64,000 bases of DNA from Calidifontibacillus oryziterrae (GTDB lineage Bacteria; Bacillota; Bacilli; Bacillales; Bacillaceae_J), in assembly GCF_000331575.1 (NCBI RefSeq), contig NZ_ANOK01000005.1, forward strand, positions 62,001 through 126,000, in the 5' to 3' direction. Below, in pieces: positions 21,298 to 29,711 of this stretch. A model generated the notes under the pieces. The model had not been told where the DNA came from and ran no database searches. It saw only the letters and a list, made by a program, of their open reading frames with translations. Made by a program: the position numbers and the translations under genes. Numbering within the stretch: position 1 is the stretch's first letter; each line of letters opens with the position of its first letter.

Positions 21298-21324
21298 TTA
21301 TCTTAAACGCATTGAGGCTGTCAT
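21298..21324 (-). CDS. mefAL: Leader peptide of mef(A) (MTASMRLR)
   Basis: ATG at 21324 preceded by AGGAGG, encoding MTASMRLR and TAA. This is the sequence I recall for the leader peptide of streptococcal mef(A), which couples macrolide stalling to transcription of the operon by antitermination. Finding the identical octapeptide, a ribosome site and the two terminators downstream strongly supports conserved regulation. Confidence 0.88.
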   Translation of the reverse strand: MTASMRLR

Positions 21325-21459
21325 AGTTTCGGTTCCTCCTATGTTCTTATTTGTAACAACGTGCATTTTAACACAAAAAATTAATATGTTCAATATTTAG
21401 AGTTAAAAATCCACGGGGAAAACCACCAATTACGACATTCCCTGTTCAACAACACATAT

Positions 21460-21882
21460 CTAGTCCTTTATCTCCCAAGCTGGATTCCAAACTACTTCCC
21501 ACAAATGGCCATCCGGATCTTGGAAGTGACCAGAATATCCACCCCAAAAAGTCTCATGTGCTGGATCCGTTATTGTTGCACCCGCTTTTTCGGCTTGTTC
21601 TAATACTTTATCTACTTCTTCTTTACTATTTACATTGTGACCAATTGTAAATTCAGTAGGACTTGCAGGAGCCTGTGTAACTTTTGCCTCATATGCAATA
21701 CTTTCTCGTTTCCAAATAGCAAGCTTCAAACCTTCTTGTAGATCAAAAAAAGCAACTGCTCCATGCTCAAATTCTTTCCCTACAATACCTTCTGTTGGTA
21801 GTCCTAAACCATCACGATAGAATTCTAAAGCCTTTTCCAAATCATCTACACCTAATGTAATTACAGTGATTCTTGGTTTCAT
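21460..21882 (-). CDS. VOC (glyoxalase/bleomycin-resistance fold) family protein
   Basis: 140 residues with two beta-alpha-beta-beta-beta modules: VITLGVDDLEKALEFYRDGLG at the start and GYSGHFQDPDGHLWEVVWNP at the end, the usual VOC signature. The family includes metal-dependent glyoxalases, dioxygenases and drug-binding proteins; the substrate is unknown. GGGGGGAT precedes the ATG. It is a single gene upstream of the resistance operon and on the same strand. Confidence 0.9.
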   Translation of the reverse strand: MKPRITVITLGVDDLEKALEFYRDGLGLPTEGIVGKEFEHGAVAFFDLQEGLKLAIWKRESIAYEAKVTQAPASPTEFTIGHNVNSKEEVDKVLEQAEKAGATITDPAHETFWGGYSGHFQDPDGHLWEVVWNPAWEIKD

Positions 21883-22021
21883 AAGTGATCTTATCCCCCC
21901 TCAATTCATCCTTAAATAGCAATAAAAAGAATCTTTTTTTTAATATTCATTTTTTCTTTTCCTATTTCTGCCAGATAGCCAAAGTAAGAATTCATTATTC
22001 TTATTCCCAACAGACTCTTTT

Positions 22022-22168
22022 TTATACGATAAAATAAACAATAACCGCTAGAATAATAGATGTCACTGTCATTGCTGCTAATGGGCGCATTGCTTTCTTA
22101 CGCAAGTCTTTCAAACTTACATTTAGTCCCAGTCCTACCATTGCAGCTGTTAAAAGCCAAGTCAAAAC
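22022..22168 (-). pseudogene. C-terminal fragment of a YeiH/UPF0324-type membrane protein
   Basis: A 48-codon frame without a start encodes TAAMVGLGLNVSLKDLR, then KKAMRPLAAMTVTSI and a final hydrophobic span, ending in TAA at 22022. This is the typical last part of YeiH-family putative sulfate exporters (about 330 residues). Sequence above 22168 does not continue the family, so the rest has been lost. Confidence 0.65.
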
Positions 22169-22283
22169 CGTGCATCTCTCTAACATCACCAAGTTGTATG
22201 GTATGCTCCAAAGATCCTGATACCTTTCTCGTCTCTGCCCCTTTCATAATTGAAAAATTCCTGTAAAAGCAGTTCTCATAAGC

Positions 22284-23225
22284 TCATTTGGAAGTCAATT
22301 GAACAGCTAATTCCCAGACTCTTTCAATATTAGCTATATCATCAGCATATTTAGGGTAAACACCTTTATCAGTTAGCTGCTTGAACTCTTGAATAAATCC
22401 GCTTGAATAATTGGAGGGCCTCATCAATTCTCTTTTGTCATTGAAAAGTTTACCGGTTATATCTTTACATTCTTCAGAAGTACAGATATAGAAGTAAGTA
22501 TCTGCCATTGACTCTGGCGTGGAACTATAAATATTTTGAATTGATGCGGCCATTCTCCATACAGATTTGAACTTTATCAATGTTTCTTTTGACAACTTTA
22601 TTGCAGGTATTTGAATGGCATTCACCTTGATACCATCTTTTCTAAAGACATCTGCCATTTTGAAGGTCAACATCAATAATGCCATTTTGGAGTCTCCATA
22701 CATTTTGTAGCTATTGTAACGCCTACTATCGATTAATTCCCCCTGCAAATTATCATAGTCAATTGTCCTATTTGAATCAAAGAAGTGCCTGATATTGGTC
22801 GTGCAGGCATTAAGAACTCTTGCATCCTCCGATTTTTTAAGAACATCTGCCAACAAGTGAGTCATTAGAAATGGGCCAATGGCGTTGGTTGCAAAAGATA
22901 ATTCAATATGATCTGGACTTAATTGATATTCTTTTTCACCATGCTTAAAATATCCCGCGTTATGAATCAAGATATCTAGCTTTTTATATTTTTTCTTAAA
23001 CTCAGAGCAGAAATCTTTTATAGACTGAAAAGAAGAAACATCAAGTTTAAGTAACTCAACGAAGTGATTGTTGGACTGTTCTATTATTTCCTGTTGAATT
23101 TTTTTACTTTTTTCAATATTACGGCATGCCATGATAATCTTGTACTGTTCTCTCGCGAACCTAATGGCTGCAGCCCTACCAATACCTGAATTTGCACCTG
23201 TAATAATAACGATTTTATCATTCAA
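22284..23225 (-). CDS. Short-chain dehydrogenase/reductase
   Basis: 313 residues. N-terminal Rossmann motif TGANSGIGRAAA (about 9-20), the structural LIHNAGYF motif, and the catalytic Tyr-x-x-x-Lys in MYGDSKMALLML. Length and motifs resemble retinol-dehydrogenase-like SDRs that reduce ketones or aldehydes with NAD(P)H; the substrate is unknown. The start is a TTG at 23225 with AAGGTAGG 5 nt upstream; no in-frame ATG is close. Confidence 0.88.
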   Translation of the reverse strand: MNDKIVIITGANSGIGRAAAIRFAREQYKIIMACRNIEKSKKIQQEIIEQSNNHFVELLKLDVSSFQSIKDFCSEFKKKYKKLDILIHNAGYFKHGEKEYQLSPDHIELSFATNAIGPFLMTHLLADVLKKSEDARVLNACTTNIRHFFDSNRTIDYDNLQGELIDSRRYNSYKMYGDSKMALLMLTFKMADVFRKDGIKVNAIQIPAIKLSKETLIKFKSVWRMAASIQNIYSSTPESMADTYFYICTSEECKDITGKLFNDKRELMRPSNYSSGFIQEFKQLTDKGVYPKYADDIANIERVWELAVQLTSK

Positions 23226-23494
23226 AATGACCTACCTTCTTTCATGAAATTCAATTGGACAATCAGAAAACCAAATGAACATCGCCAACATTACCTAAAA
23301 GCTGCTCCATTTTAAGAGAAAAGTCTATAGATATGTATTAATCTAACAGAAGATTTTATTTCCTAATTACATTTTACACCCTAGATTACTACAAACATAG
23401 CAATACCATATAACATCTTACTATGCTTTAACATTCTCAAGTAATCACCGCCCATTAACCCTTACAGGATTCTGCCTGCGTTTTTTGTATTATT

Positions 23495-23516
23495 GGTAGA
23501 CGGGAACATATCCACC
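23495..23516 (-). other. Short remnant resembling the 3' end of rlmD
   Basis: On the minus strand GGTGGATATGTTCCCGTC encodes VDMFPS in one frame, like the [12 protein letters not shown] end of the intact rlmD at 42.7 kb. Similar remnants lie at 27119-27143 and 27157-27178. It may mark an older insertion at the same target, but the match is short. The rest of 23226-23584 has only the terminator below. Confidence 0.35.
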
Positions 23517-23534
23517 CTCGCTCGTATTGTCTCC

Positions 23535-23562
23535 AAAAAGGGCGCTCTAACTAAGAGCGCCC
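23535..23562 (-). terminator. Terminator of the AraC-type gene
   Basis: GGGCGCTC/GAGCGCCC with a 7-nt loop, then TTTTT on the minus strand. Confidence 0.85.
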
Positions 23563-23584
23563 TCAATCATAAACATTGTTGTAA

Positions 23585-24463
23585 TTAATAGTCTTTTTTC
23601 TTTACTGGAATCCAGATTTCGCTTCGATAGTTTGGATTTCCAGTGTCTGGGCTCTCATTCCATAAAATTTCAGGACCTGGGGCTGCCTCAAACCCTGAAG
23701 TTGGAAACCACTCTGAGTATATCCTTCCCCATACATTTTGAAGCGTTTCCGGGAAGGGTCCAATGGATTCGAAAACTGCCCAGGTACTAGCTTCTATATT
23801 CAAAACATCGAATTCTGCTGTTTCATCACTTGAAGTTGCTACCCCGATGTAATGATCCAGCTCACCCCTTTCTTCCATTCTTCCTTCCGAGAAGTTTGTA
23901 GATGCACTAATAATCCCTTTTGGTTCTATATTTGAAAGGGCTTTTAATTGTTTAATAACCTCAGGGGTTAAAAGTTCACTCATTTTTGAAATCTCTGGAT
24001 TGACGCCTTCAAAAATTATTGGAATTCTCTTCTTAAATCCTACTAACTTAAAAGGTCCTTTCTCAACAATGCGATAATTCATTTCGCATCCTCCTTTAAT
24101 TGATAATTGAAAGGTCATTCTAGGATAGGCTTTTAACTGTGTATTCTCCCTTCTTGCTTCAGAAGGAAGAATACCATGAATAGAATGAAAAGCACGGGAG
24201 AATGAATCAGCTGAATCATAACCATATTTGACAGCAACATCGATTATTCTCAAATTTGTATCCTTCAAATCAAGGGCAGCCAACGTTAGTCTCCTTCTTC
24301 GAATGTATTCTGACAAACCAATTCCTGATAAAAAAGAAAACATCCTTTTAAAATGATACTCTGAGCAGGAAGCAATTTTTGATACTTCACTATAATCAAT
24401 ATCCTCCGTTAGGTGCTCTTCAATATATGCCAATGCTTTATTCATACTACGTAACGAATCCAT
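23585..24463 (-). CDS. AraC-family regulator with GyrI-like effector domain
   Basis: 292 residues from the ATG at 24463, chosen because AAAGGAGG lies 7 nt upstream; an upstream ATG at 24496 has no such site. The first 105 residues hold two helix-turn-helix motifs of the AraC class ([40 protein letters not shown]). From about residue 128 it has a GyrI-like/BmrR-type small-molecule domain ([17 protein letters not shown], then [15 protein letters not shown] and [11 protein letters not shown]). Such proteins sense drugs or metabolites; no target is adjacent. Confidence 0.92.
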   Translation of the reverse strand: MDSLRSMNKALAYIEEHLTEDIDYSEVSKIASCSEYHFKRMFSFLSGIGLSEYIRRRRLTLAALDLKDTNLRIIDVAVKYGYDSADSFSRAFHSIHGILPSEARRENTQLKAYPRMTFQLSIKGGCEMNYRIVEKGPFKLVGFKKRIPIIFEGVNPEISKMSELLTPEVIKQLKALSNIEPKGIISASTNFSEGRMEERGELDHYIGVATSSDETAEFDVLNIEASTWAVFESIGPFPETLQNVWGRIYSEWFPTSGFEAAPGPEILWNESPDTGNPNYRSEIWIPVKKKDY

Positions 24464-24505
24464 CAAACAACCTCCTTTCATCATCGATATTATCAAAGGA
24501 TGCGC

Positions 24506-24799
24506 TTACCCATCCGATAATCTGTGCACAGTATAGTCGACTCGTGTTATTATCGTTGACCATAATATAATCTGTTGCAAAATATTAAATTGCGCTCTTT
24601 CCAAAATTTCCTGTATTATTGACGTTTTAGCATCTGCGTAATGATGAACATGATGCCACTTACTCTTTGCCAAGCCTCGTTTGACTTGTGCATATTTCTC
24701 CCGTTCACCTTCATTAGCCCGTAGCCAATCTCGAAAACGTAACATTCTATCAATCTCTGATGTACCCGAACTGAACACATACAGATTGATGTCGGTATA
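24506..24799 (-). pseudogene. GrpB-family fragment (C-terminal part)
   Basis: The frame reads INLYVFSSGTSEIDRML, RFRDWLRANEGEREKYAQ and HYADAKTSIIQEILERA, which is the second half of GrpB/UPF0157 nucleotidyltransferase-like proteins. The N-terminal half with the catalytic motif is missing; a TAG directly upstream at 24800 closes the frame. The last 27 residues before the stop do not look like the family. Confidence 0.72.
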
Positions 24800-25000
24800 C
24801 TATTTTTTCTTTGCGATATAAAATACATAGCTGTAATAGTGCTTAAACCGATTGTACATATCGGCTTCTATTTTACCTTGTTCAACAAAATCTTTAACTT
24901 CATCAGCATAATCATATTTTTTCAGGAATTCTTCCGCATTTTCCATATGTAGATCTATTAGGTTTTTCTTGGTTGAAATTTCTTTTTCATAGAGCTCTCT
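24800..25000 (-). pseudogene. C-terminal fragment of a SAM methyltransferase-like protein
   Basis: From a stop at 25001-25003 the frame reads RELYEKEISTKKN..., then EADMYNRFKHYYSYVFY and IAKKK before TAG at 24800. Family recognition is by this ending, which I associate with class I SAM-dependent methyltransferases. There is no start, no SAM-binding motif, and it is in the same frame as the GrpB fragment that follows. Two unrelated gene tails are thus fused by deletion. Confidence 0.45.
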
Positions 25001-25012
25001 TTATAACCTTAT

Positions 25013-25648
25013 TTATTTTTTCATTAATTGCTCTAATCCTATTTCGGATGTTAACATTTCAAGATTATTAAATATTTCTTCTTCGCTCCAATTCCACCAC
25101 CCTAGCTTTAGCAGAAATTCAATCTTTTCGTCACTAAAGCGTTTTTTGATAAATTTAGCTGGATTCCCACCATATATTGAATAAGGTTCAACACTTTTTA
25201 CTACTGTTGAGTTAGCAGCAATAATCGCACCATCTCCAATTTTAACACCTGGCATTATGGTTACATTTTGACCTATCCACACATCATTGCCAATCATTGT
25301 GTCACCCTTAAAAGGAAGTTGTTCTATTGTAGGAGTCACCTTTTCCCATCCACAGCCAAAGATATTAAAGGGATAGGTTGTAATCCCATCCATTCTATGA
25401 TTTGCGCCATTCATGATAAACTTAACACCCTCTGCAATTGCACAGAACTTACCTATTATCAGTTTATCCCCCAGAAATTCGTAATGATGCTCTATATTTT
25501 CGTAAAATTTCTCTGGAGACTTTTTATTATCGCTATAATAGGTATATTCACCAATCTCAACATTTGGTCTTTTAGGTAGATTACTTATATAGCAAACCGT
25601 CTTTATATTTTCATTCGGATAAAGCTTTTTCTTATCTGGTCCCGTCAT
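25013..25648 (-). CDS. Vat-like xenobiotic O-acetyltransferase
   Basis: 211 residues, a left-handed beta-helix (hexapeptide) acyltransferase. The block FIMNGANHRMDG carries the catalytic His and is characteristic of Vat streptogramin A acetyltransferases and related CatB-type enzymes; YPFNIFGCGWEK, GDTMIGNDVWIGQNVTIMPG and YSIYGGNPAKFIKKRF also fit Vat, whose usual length is about 210-220. It would acetylate an antibiotic or another xenobiotic using acetyl-CoA. The start overlaps the end of the upstream nucleotidyltransferase (ATGA), so the two are co-translated. Activity on streptogramin A is inferred only. Confidence 0.85.
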   Translation of the reverse strand: MTGPDKKKLYPNENIKTVCYISNLPKRPNVEIGEYTYYSDNKKSPEKFYENIEHHYEFLGDKLIIGKFCAIAEGVKFIMNGANHRMDGITTYPFNIFGCGWEKVTPTIEQLPFKGDTMIGNDVWIGQNVTIMPGVKIGDGAIIAANSTVVKSVEPYSIYGGNPAKFIKKRFSDEKIEFLLKLGWWNWSEEEIFNNLEMLTSEIGLEQLMKK

Positions 25649-26481
25649 TGAATATGGACTCCTTTCAGGTATTCAACCTCATTTACTAGTCTTTGAAGAA
25701 TCTCTATTCCTTTTCTTGTACAATCTACATCAGTTGATATTAAGGAAATAACCTTATCGACCCTTTCCTTGTAATCGCTTGGCTTAATCTTAAAATCTTC
25801 AATCAACATAACAGCCTTTTTTTCATTTATACAGTATTCTTTATTTATTGCAAACAAGACTTGATTAAGGGAAGATATGCTTCGAAAACAATGCCCGCAA
25901 ACATAGGATACATCGTCTTTATCTATATTGTTCTCAGCAAACATTAAAGAGAAACCTGCCTCAAACATAAAAAATTCGGTTAGCCCTTTCTGCAAAGCGG
26001 TTGGATAACGTTCTGCTTGCTTTTTAAACTCATAAAAGTTTTCATCATTAGCGTATTGTATCTTGCTGATTGCCAATTCTCCACGATACATGGCGCTAAT
26101 ATATCCATGGGGATGCCCTGTCTGATAATTAGCAGTAACAATTCCTTGCTCCGTATTTTTGATTATTTGTTCCACCCGTTTTTTATCACGTAAAATCAAG
26201 TCAACATCATACCCATTTATGACTAACCATCCACCGCCATTAACCCAATCACCCCACGCTCCGGGAGGTACAACAAGGTTGCTTCTATTCTCATCATCTA
26301 ACTCCGTAGCAAGTTGATTAATCGCAGTCAGGTCAAATGATTCTGAATTGTAATAGATTCCGATATCTATATCAGAATCCTCTGTATGGGTGCCTCTTGC
26401 ACGTGAGCCCCCTAATACAATGCCTTCTATACAAGGCATAGAGGATAATTTCTCTACTACTAATTTAATAATATTATCCAT
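25645..26481 (-). CDS. Nucleotidyltransferase, aminoglycoside/lincosamide adenylyltransferase-like
   Basis: 278 residues from the ATG at 26481 (AAGGAGTG at 6 nt; a GTG at 26490 is less likely). The pol-beta nucleotidyltransferase motif is complete: GGSRARGTHTEDSDIDIGIYY gives the GS and the two Asp metal ligands, with a third Asp in DVDLILRD. The remaining part is helical and includes a CGHCFRSI segment. Such enzymes add AMP to small molecules, in some cases antibiotics; the substrate is unknown. It is operonic with the Vat-like gene. Confidence 0.82.
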   Translation of the reverse strand: MDNIIKLVVEKLSSMPCIEGIVLGGSRARGTHTEDSDIDIGIYYNSESFDLTAINQLATELDDENRSNLVVPPGAWGDWVNGGGWLVINGYDVDLILRDKKRVEQIIKNTEQGIVTANYQTGHPHGYISAMYRGELAISKIQYANDENFYEFKKQAERYPTALQKGLTEFFMFEAGFSLMFAENNIDKDDVSYVCGHCFRSISSLNQVLFAINKEYCINEKKAVMLIEDFKIKPSDYKERVDKVISLISTDVDCTRKGIEILQRLVNEVEYLKGVHIQ

Positions 26482-26716
26482 CAGGCACACTCCTTGAATC
26501 GATTAACTGCTAACAGTACCAAAGTTCCAAGCCAAATCTTTTACTTCTAATAAAATATCGCAATTTATTTTAAAAATTTTTATAACTCAAATTAGATACA
26601 TCATAAATATTTTCCTTCTCTAAAATCGGATTCCAAACTTTAGATCGTTAATTTATAAGAACGTTCCGAGCTATTCGTATATTTTGCCGAAAACCGAGTC
26701 TGAAAATATGGTAATT

Positions 26717-26959
26717 TTAATTATTAAACTCTCTAAATAAGATGCACATACGTCCCACAAGGCATGAGTGGTGATGGCAGATTGGATATCTTGTTTCATT
26801 ATTCATCAAAATGCTGGCCTTTCTTCTGTCAATGCTGACAAAATTAGCATGCCAAGCAAAGAAACTTTTTGGGAATTCCCCATACCCTTCTGAAGAGGTC
26901 AGCTCACTATCCTTTATTCCTAACTTATCAAGCAATGTCTTTGTACATTGAATTAACAA
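26717..26959 (-). pseudogene. Truncated DUF6933-like protein
   Basis: The start MLIQCTKTLLDKLGIK, followed by FFAWHANFVSIDRRKASILM and NNETRYP, matches the N-terminal half of a small family (about 170 residues) annotated as DUF6933. After RYP the sequence turns to an unrelated Cys/His-rich tail and stops at 26717, so the rest is lost through a deletion or frameshift. No good ribosome site is seen. Confidence 0.55.
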
Positions 26960-27044
26960 TTAACATTTGATTCACCCTATCGTTTACAATTGTTAAAAAC
27001 GAAAGCAAAATTTATTAAATAAGATCTTCAATGTTTTCCGAGCT

Positions 27045-27085
27045 CTACTTTCTCGACATCAACACCATGCACTCCACATGGCTCG
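27045..27085 (-). other. attachment site (left) with displaced 3' end of rlmD
   Basis: The 17-mer GCACTCCACATGGCTCG (27069-27085) recurs exactly at 42745-42761 inside rlmD. In the rlmD reading frame the minus strand here encodes SHVEC and then MVLMSRK and a TAG at 27045. MSRK-type endings are usual for RlmD/RumA proteins, so this is the chromosomal end of the gene cut off by the insertion. The C-terminal rumA/rlmD codons are a known integration site of mobile elements in Firmicutes. Confidence 0.82.
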
Positions 27086-27118
27086 AGAGGACAGAATGAA
27101 TGTCATTTGAGCGTGTCC

Positions 27119-27178
27119 GTTCTCGGAAACATATCCACTGAATTTAATATTTCTAGGTTCGCGGGAATATATCAACCA
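27119..27178 (-). repeat. Two further rlmD-tail-like remnants at the island's left end
   Basis: Minus-strand TTCAGTGGATATGTTTCCG (27119-27143) and GGTTGATATATTCCCGCG (27157-27178) each encode V-D-[MI]-F-P-R, like VDMFP in the intact gene (42762-42790). They suggest repeated insertions at this target, each leaving part of a replacement gene end. The rest of 26960-27259 has no gene. Confidence 0.5.
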
Positions 27179-27259
27179 TTATGTATTGTTCTTTAAAACG
27201 GATTACTAAGCTTCGCCTTTTTGAAACCTGACTTCCACACCTAGAAAATCATAAAGGCA

Positions 27260-28375
27260 TCAACTGTGTTCGACATATGTTGCATCAAAATCAGCTTCAG
27301 TTATTAAGGACAAATCATCTCGTGTAATATTTGAAATATTCACTACTCTTCTTGCGTGATTCATGACCAAATCATCATAAAGGTTTCTGACCAAACGACC
27401 ATTAGCAAAATTCTCATCCTTTGAAGATACTTGTTTTTCAAAAAACATATGGATTTTTTCTTCTGCGGCCTTATCCAATGCGTAGTCATTTTTCTTGCAC
27501 ATAGAAAGTAAAATTCTATCCAATTCAGTAGGACTATAATCCTCAAATTCAATGAATGTGTTAAAGCGAGATTTTAGTCCCGGATTGGACTCGAAAAATT
27601 TATTCATTGGCTCTGTGTATCCCGCAACAATCACAACCAAATCTTCTCTATAGTCTTCCAGTGCTTTCGTTAATTCTGTCAAGCACTCCCTACCATAAGA
27701 ATCGGAATGGTCATTTTCTGTAATGCTATAGGCTTCGTCAATGAAAAGTACGCCACCCTTGGCCTGCTCAATAACCTTTTTTACCTTCAGAGCAGTTTGT
27801 CCTTGATATCCAGCAATCAAATCAGTTCTTGATACCTCTACAAAGTGTCCCTTTGAGAGGAGTCCTATTTTCTTATAGATTCTTCCAACAATCCGTGCTA
27901 CGGTAGTTTTTCCTGTACCAGGATTTCCCTCAAATGCAAGATGTAAAGTATTTTTGGATGCGTGAAGATTATTCTCCCTACGCAACTTCTGAACCTTTTG
28001 ATAAACAATCAAATCATGAACCTTGTCCTTGACTGTATCTAAGCCGACAAGGGCATTAAGTTCGTCCAGTAATTCCTGCAATGTTCTTGTATCTTCAGTT
28101 GGCACTGTATCTGGTTTGCAAATACCTTGTAATGTCGAGTAACCATAGTATTCAATCAAACTGGAATTCAAGAACTGGGCTACACGCTTTACCTCAGTCT
28201 TATATTTAGGATTGTCAACCACCTCAGATATTTTCTTAAGGAGTGAAATCGTCGCCGACTTACTATTGTCCTCGACTATCAATGATGCCAGCTTAGTTAT
28301 TTCTCCACAGGCATCTGTAATAGCATCTAATTTTGAAGCATTATTTATTAATGTCTGCTTGTACTTATCCATCAT
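27260..28375 (-). CDS. CbbX/SpoVK-like AAA+ ATPase (island set A)
   Basis: 371 residues. An N-terminal helical part (1-95) precedes a CbbX-class AAA+ domain: Walker A FEGNPGTGKTT (about 148-158), an aromatic pore-loop segment LIAGYQGQTALK (187-198), Walker B GGVLFIDEAYS, sensor-1-like VVIVAGYT, and the arginine finger NPGLKSRF. CbbX proteins remodel protein complexes, and EccA of type VII secretion belongs to the same class. The start overlaps the end of the coiled-coil gene (two candidate ATGs, 28375 and 28372, after GAAGGTG). It is the last gene of the set. A remodeller acting on the set's membrane proteins is my inference. Confidence 0.88.
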   Translation of the reverse strand: MMDKYKQTLINNASKLDAITDACGEITKLASLIVEDNSKSATISLLKKISEVVDNPKYKTEVKRVAQFLNSSLIEYYGYSTLQGICKPDTVPTEDTRTLQELLDELNALVGLDTVKDKVHDLIVYQKVQKLRRENNLHASKNTLHLAFEGNPGTGKTTVARIVGRIYKKIGLLSKGHFVEVSRTDLIAGYQGQTALKVKKVIEQAKGGVLFIDEAYSITENDHSDSYGRECLTELTKALEDYREDLVVIVAGYTEPMNKFFESNPGLKSRFNTFIEFEDYSPTELDRILLSMCKKNDYALDKAAEEKIHMFFEKQVSSKDENFANGRLVRNLYDDLVMNHARRVVNISNITRDDLSLITEADFDATYVEHS

Positions 28376-29709
28376 ATCACCTTCACAAGAATCACTATCA
28401 ACTCAACAATCGCAAGTCCTACCGCACCCCCGGCAAGCAAATATGCATACTTAATTTTTTTCGCTAACATCTCCACCGCCGTATTGGACTGTTCAATAGC
28501 ACCTGCAATTGCAGCATTAGTATCATCCTTGTTTGTCTGAACAATATCCTTTATCTCACCACTCTGCTTTTCTAACTCAGACAACTGGGTAGAATGGTTC
28601 TCGACAGACTCCCAAATATCATCTACATCATCTAAATGAGCCATGCTACAGAGTTTTGTTTTGTACTCATTCAATCCATTGATGCTTGTTTTGTTCGCCT
28701 CTACAAGATCAATGATATCCTCATCTTTTTGCTTTAGTTCTTCCAGTCTAACAGCGTGTGTTTCGCTTCTGTTGGCGAGTTCTCCTATGCGAAGCCGATG
28801 TTCTTCAGTTCGATTCCAACTAGCATCTACATCTGTTAAATGTGCAAGGCCAGACAAATTCTCCATAAATGCAAGAAGCGTTTCTATATCCGCTTGCTGT
28901 TTGGTTGTGGTATTCTTGAACAAAGTTAACTCATCACCGATATTTTGCAGGGAGTCATGTGCAGAAGATATGGACTCCCACATTTCATCGATATCCTGTA
29001 GATGTGTGATTTTTTCTAATGCACCAGTAAACGAGATGATAGATTCCAACCTTACAGTTTGTTGTCCTAATTGCTTTGACAAATCATCAATTGTCTTTTC
29101 TGCCGCCTTTAATGCCGACTTAACGACATCTGCTTTTTGGGCACTTTCTTTACTGCTGGCAGTTGCACTGCTAATTGAATTTGAAAGCTTGTTTATTTCC
29201 TTATACCATTTCTGGCAATCACTCCAAATTTTATCTATGTCCCCAAGGTGAAGGTAGCCGTCAAGTTTCTGTTTGAACTTTTTCAGTTCTTCGAGCGTTA
29301 TTCTCTGGTTTTCTATAATCTTCTTAATCTTTCCTTGTGTTTCTTGGATGCTTTGGCTCGTTTCCTCAGTTGCCTTGATAGATACTAAAATTGCTTGAAT
29401 ATAATCCTTGTCCAGGGCCTCCAATGCACTATACACCTGACCAAATTCTTTAATTAGCTTAATTTGAGTGTTATTAATACTATGCAAATGTGATTGGATT
29501 TGAGTTGTTAATTCATTCAGCTCTTCTCCAGTTACCTTGTGTTTCAAACCTATACCGCCGCCCAAAAAGAAGTCTCCAAACCACTCTCCAACTTCCTTTG
29601 AATCGTCTACCCTTTTTAAGTCCAAATCTGTTGTGGTTTGTTCGGAAAACTGTTTTATCTCTTTTTTGGCGTTCTCAAAATCATGATATTTTATAACTAA
29701 TTCGCTCAT
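28372..29709 (-). CDS. Coiled-coil, tail-anchored protein with four HLxDxDxxW repeats (set A)
   Basis: 445 residues from the ATG at 29709 (GTGAGG upstream; the TTG at 29715 is less likely). No known family comes to mind. A Gly-rich WFGDFFLGGGIGLKH segment (about 43-57) is followed by long coiled coils. Four copies of a motif, HLGDIDKIW, HLQDIDEMW, HLTDVDASW and HLDDVDDIW, stand at about 154, 236, 290 and 358, some 54-82 residues apart. A single hydrophobic segment near the end (YLLAGGAVGLAIVELIVILV) would anchor the protein with its bulk in the cytoplasm. The layout resembles a membrane-tethered sensor or fusion-type rod; its function is unknown. Confidence 0.85.
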   Translation of the reverse strand: MSELVIKYHDFENAKKEIKQFSEQTTTDLDLKRVDDSKEVGEWFGDFFLGGGIGLKHKVTGEELNELTTQIQSHLHSINNTQIKLIKEFGQVYSALEALDKDYIQAILVSIKATEETSQSIQETQGKIKKIIENQRITLEELKKFKQKLDGYLHLGDIDKIWSDCQKWYKEINKLSNSISSATASSKESAQKADVVKSALKAAEKTIDDLSKQLGQQTVRLESIISFTGALEKITHLQDIDEMWESISSAHDSLQNIGDELTLFKNTTTKQQADIETLLAFMENLSGLAHLTDVDASWNRTEEHRLRIGELANRSETHAVRLEELKQKDEDIIDLVEANKTSINGLNEYKTKLCSMAHLDDVDDIWESVENHSTQLSELEKQSGEIKDIVQTNKDDTNAAIAGAIEQSNTAVEMLAKKIKYAYLLAGGAVGLAIVELIVILVKVI

Positions 29710-29711
29710 CT

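Noticed and set aside
22169-22262. Short minus-strand frame MKGAETRKVSGSLEH in front of the YeiH remnant
   Set aside because: It may be part of another broken gene, but I could not match it to any family.
28643-29251. 202-codon plus-strand frame opposite the coiled-coil gene
   Set aside because: The opposite strand has coherent overlapping genes with ribosome sites; this frame is Ser/Cys/Phe-rich antisense of coiled-coil codons.
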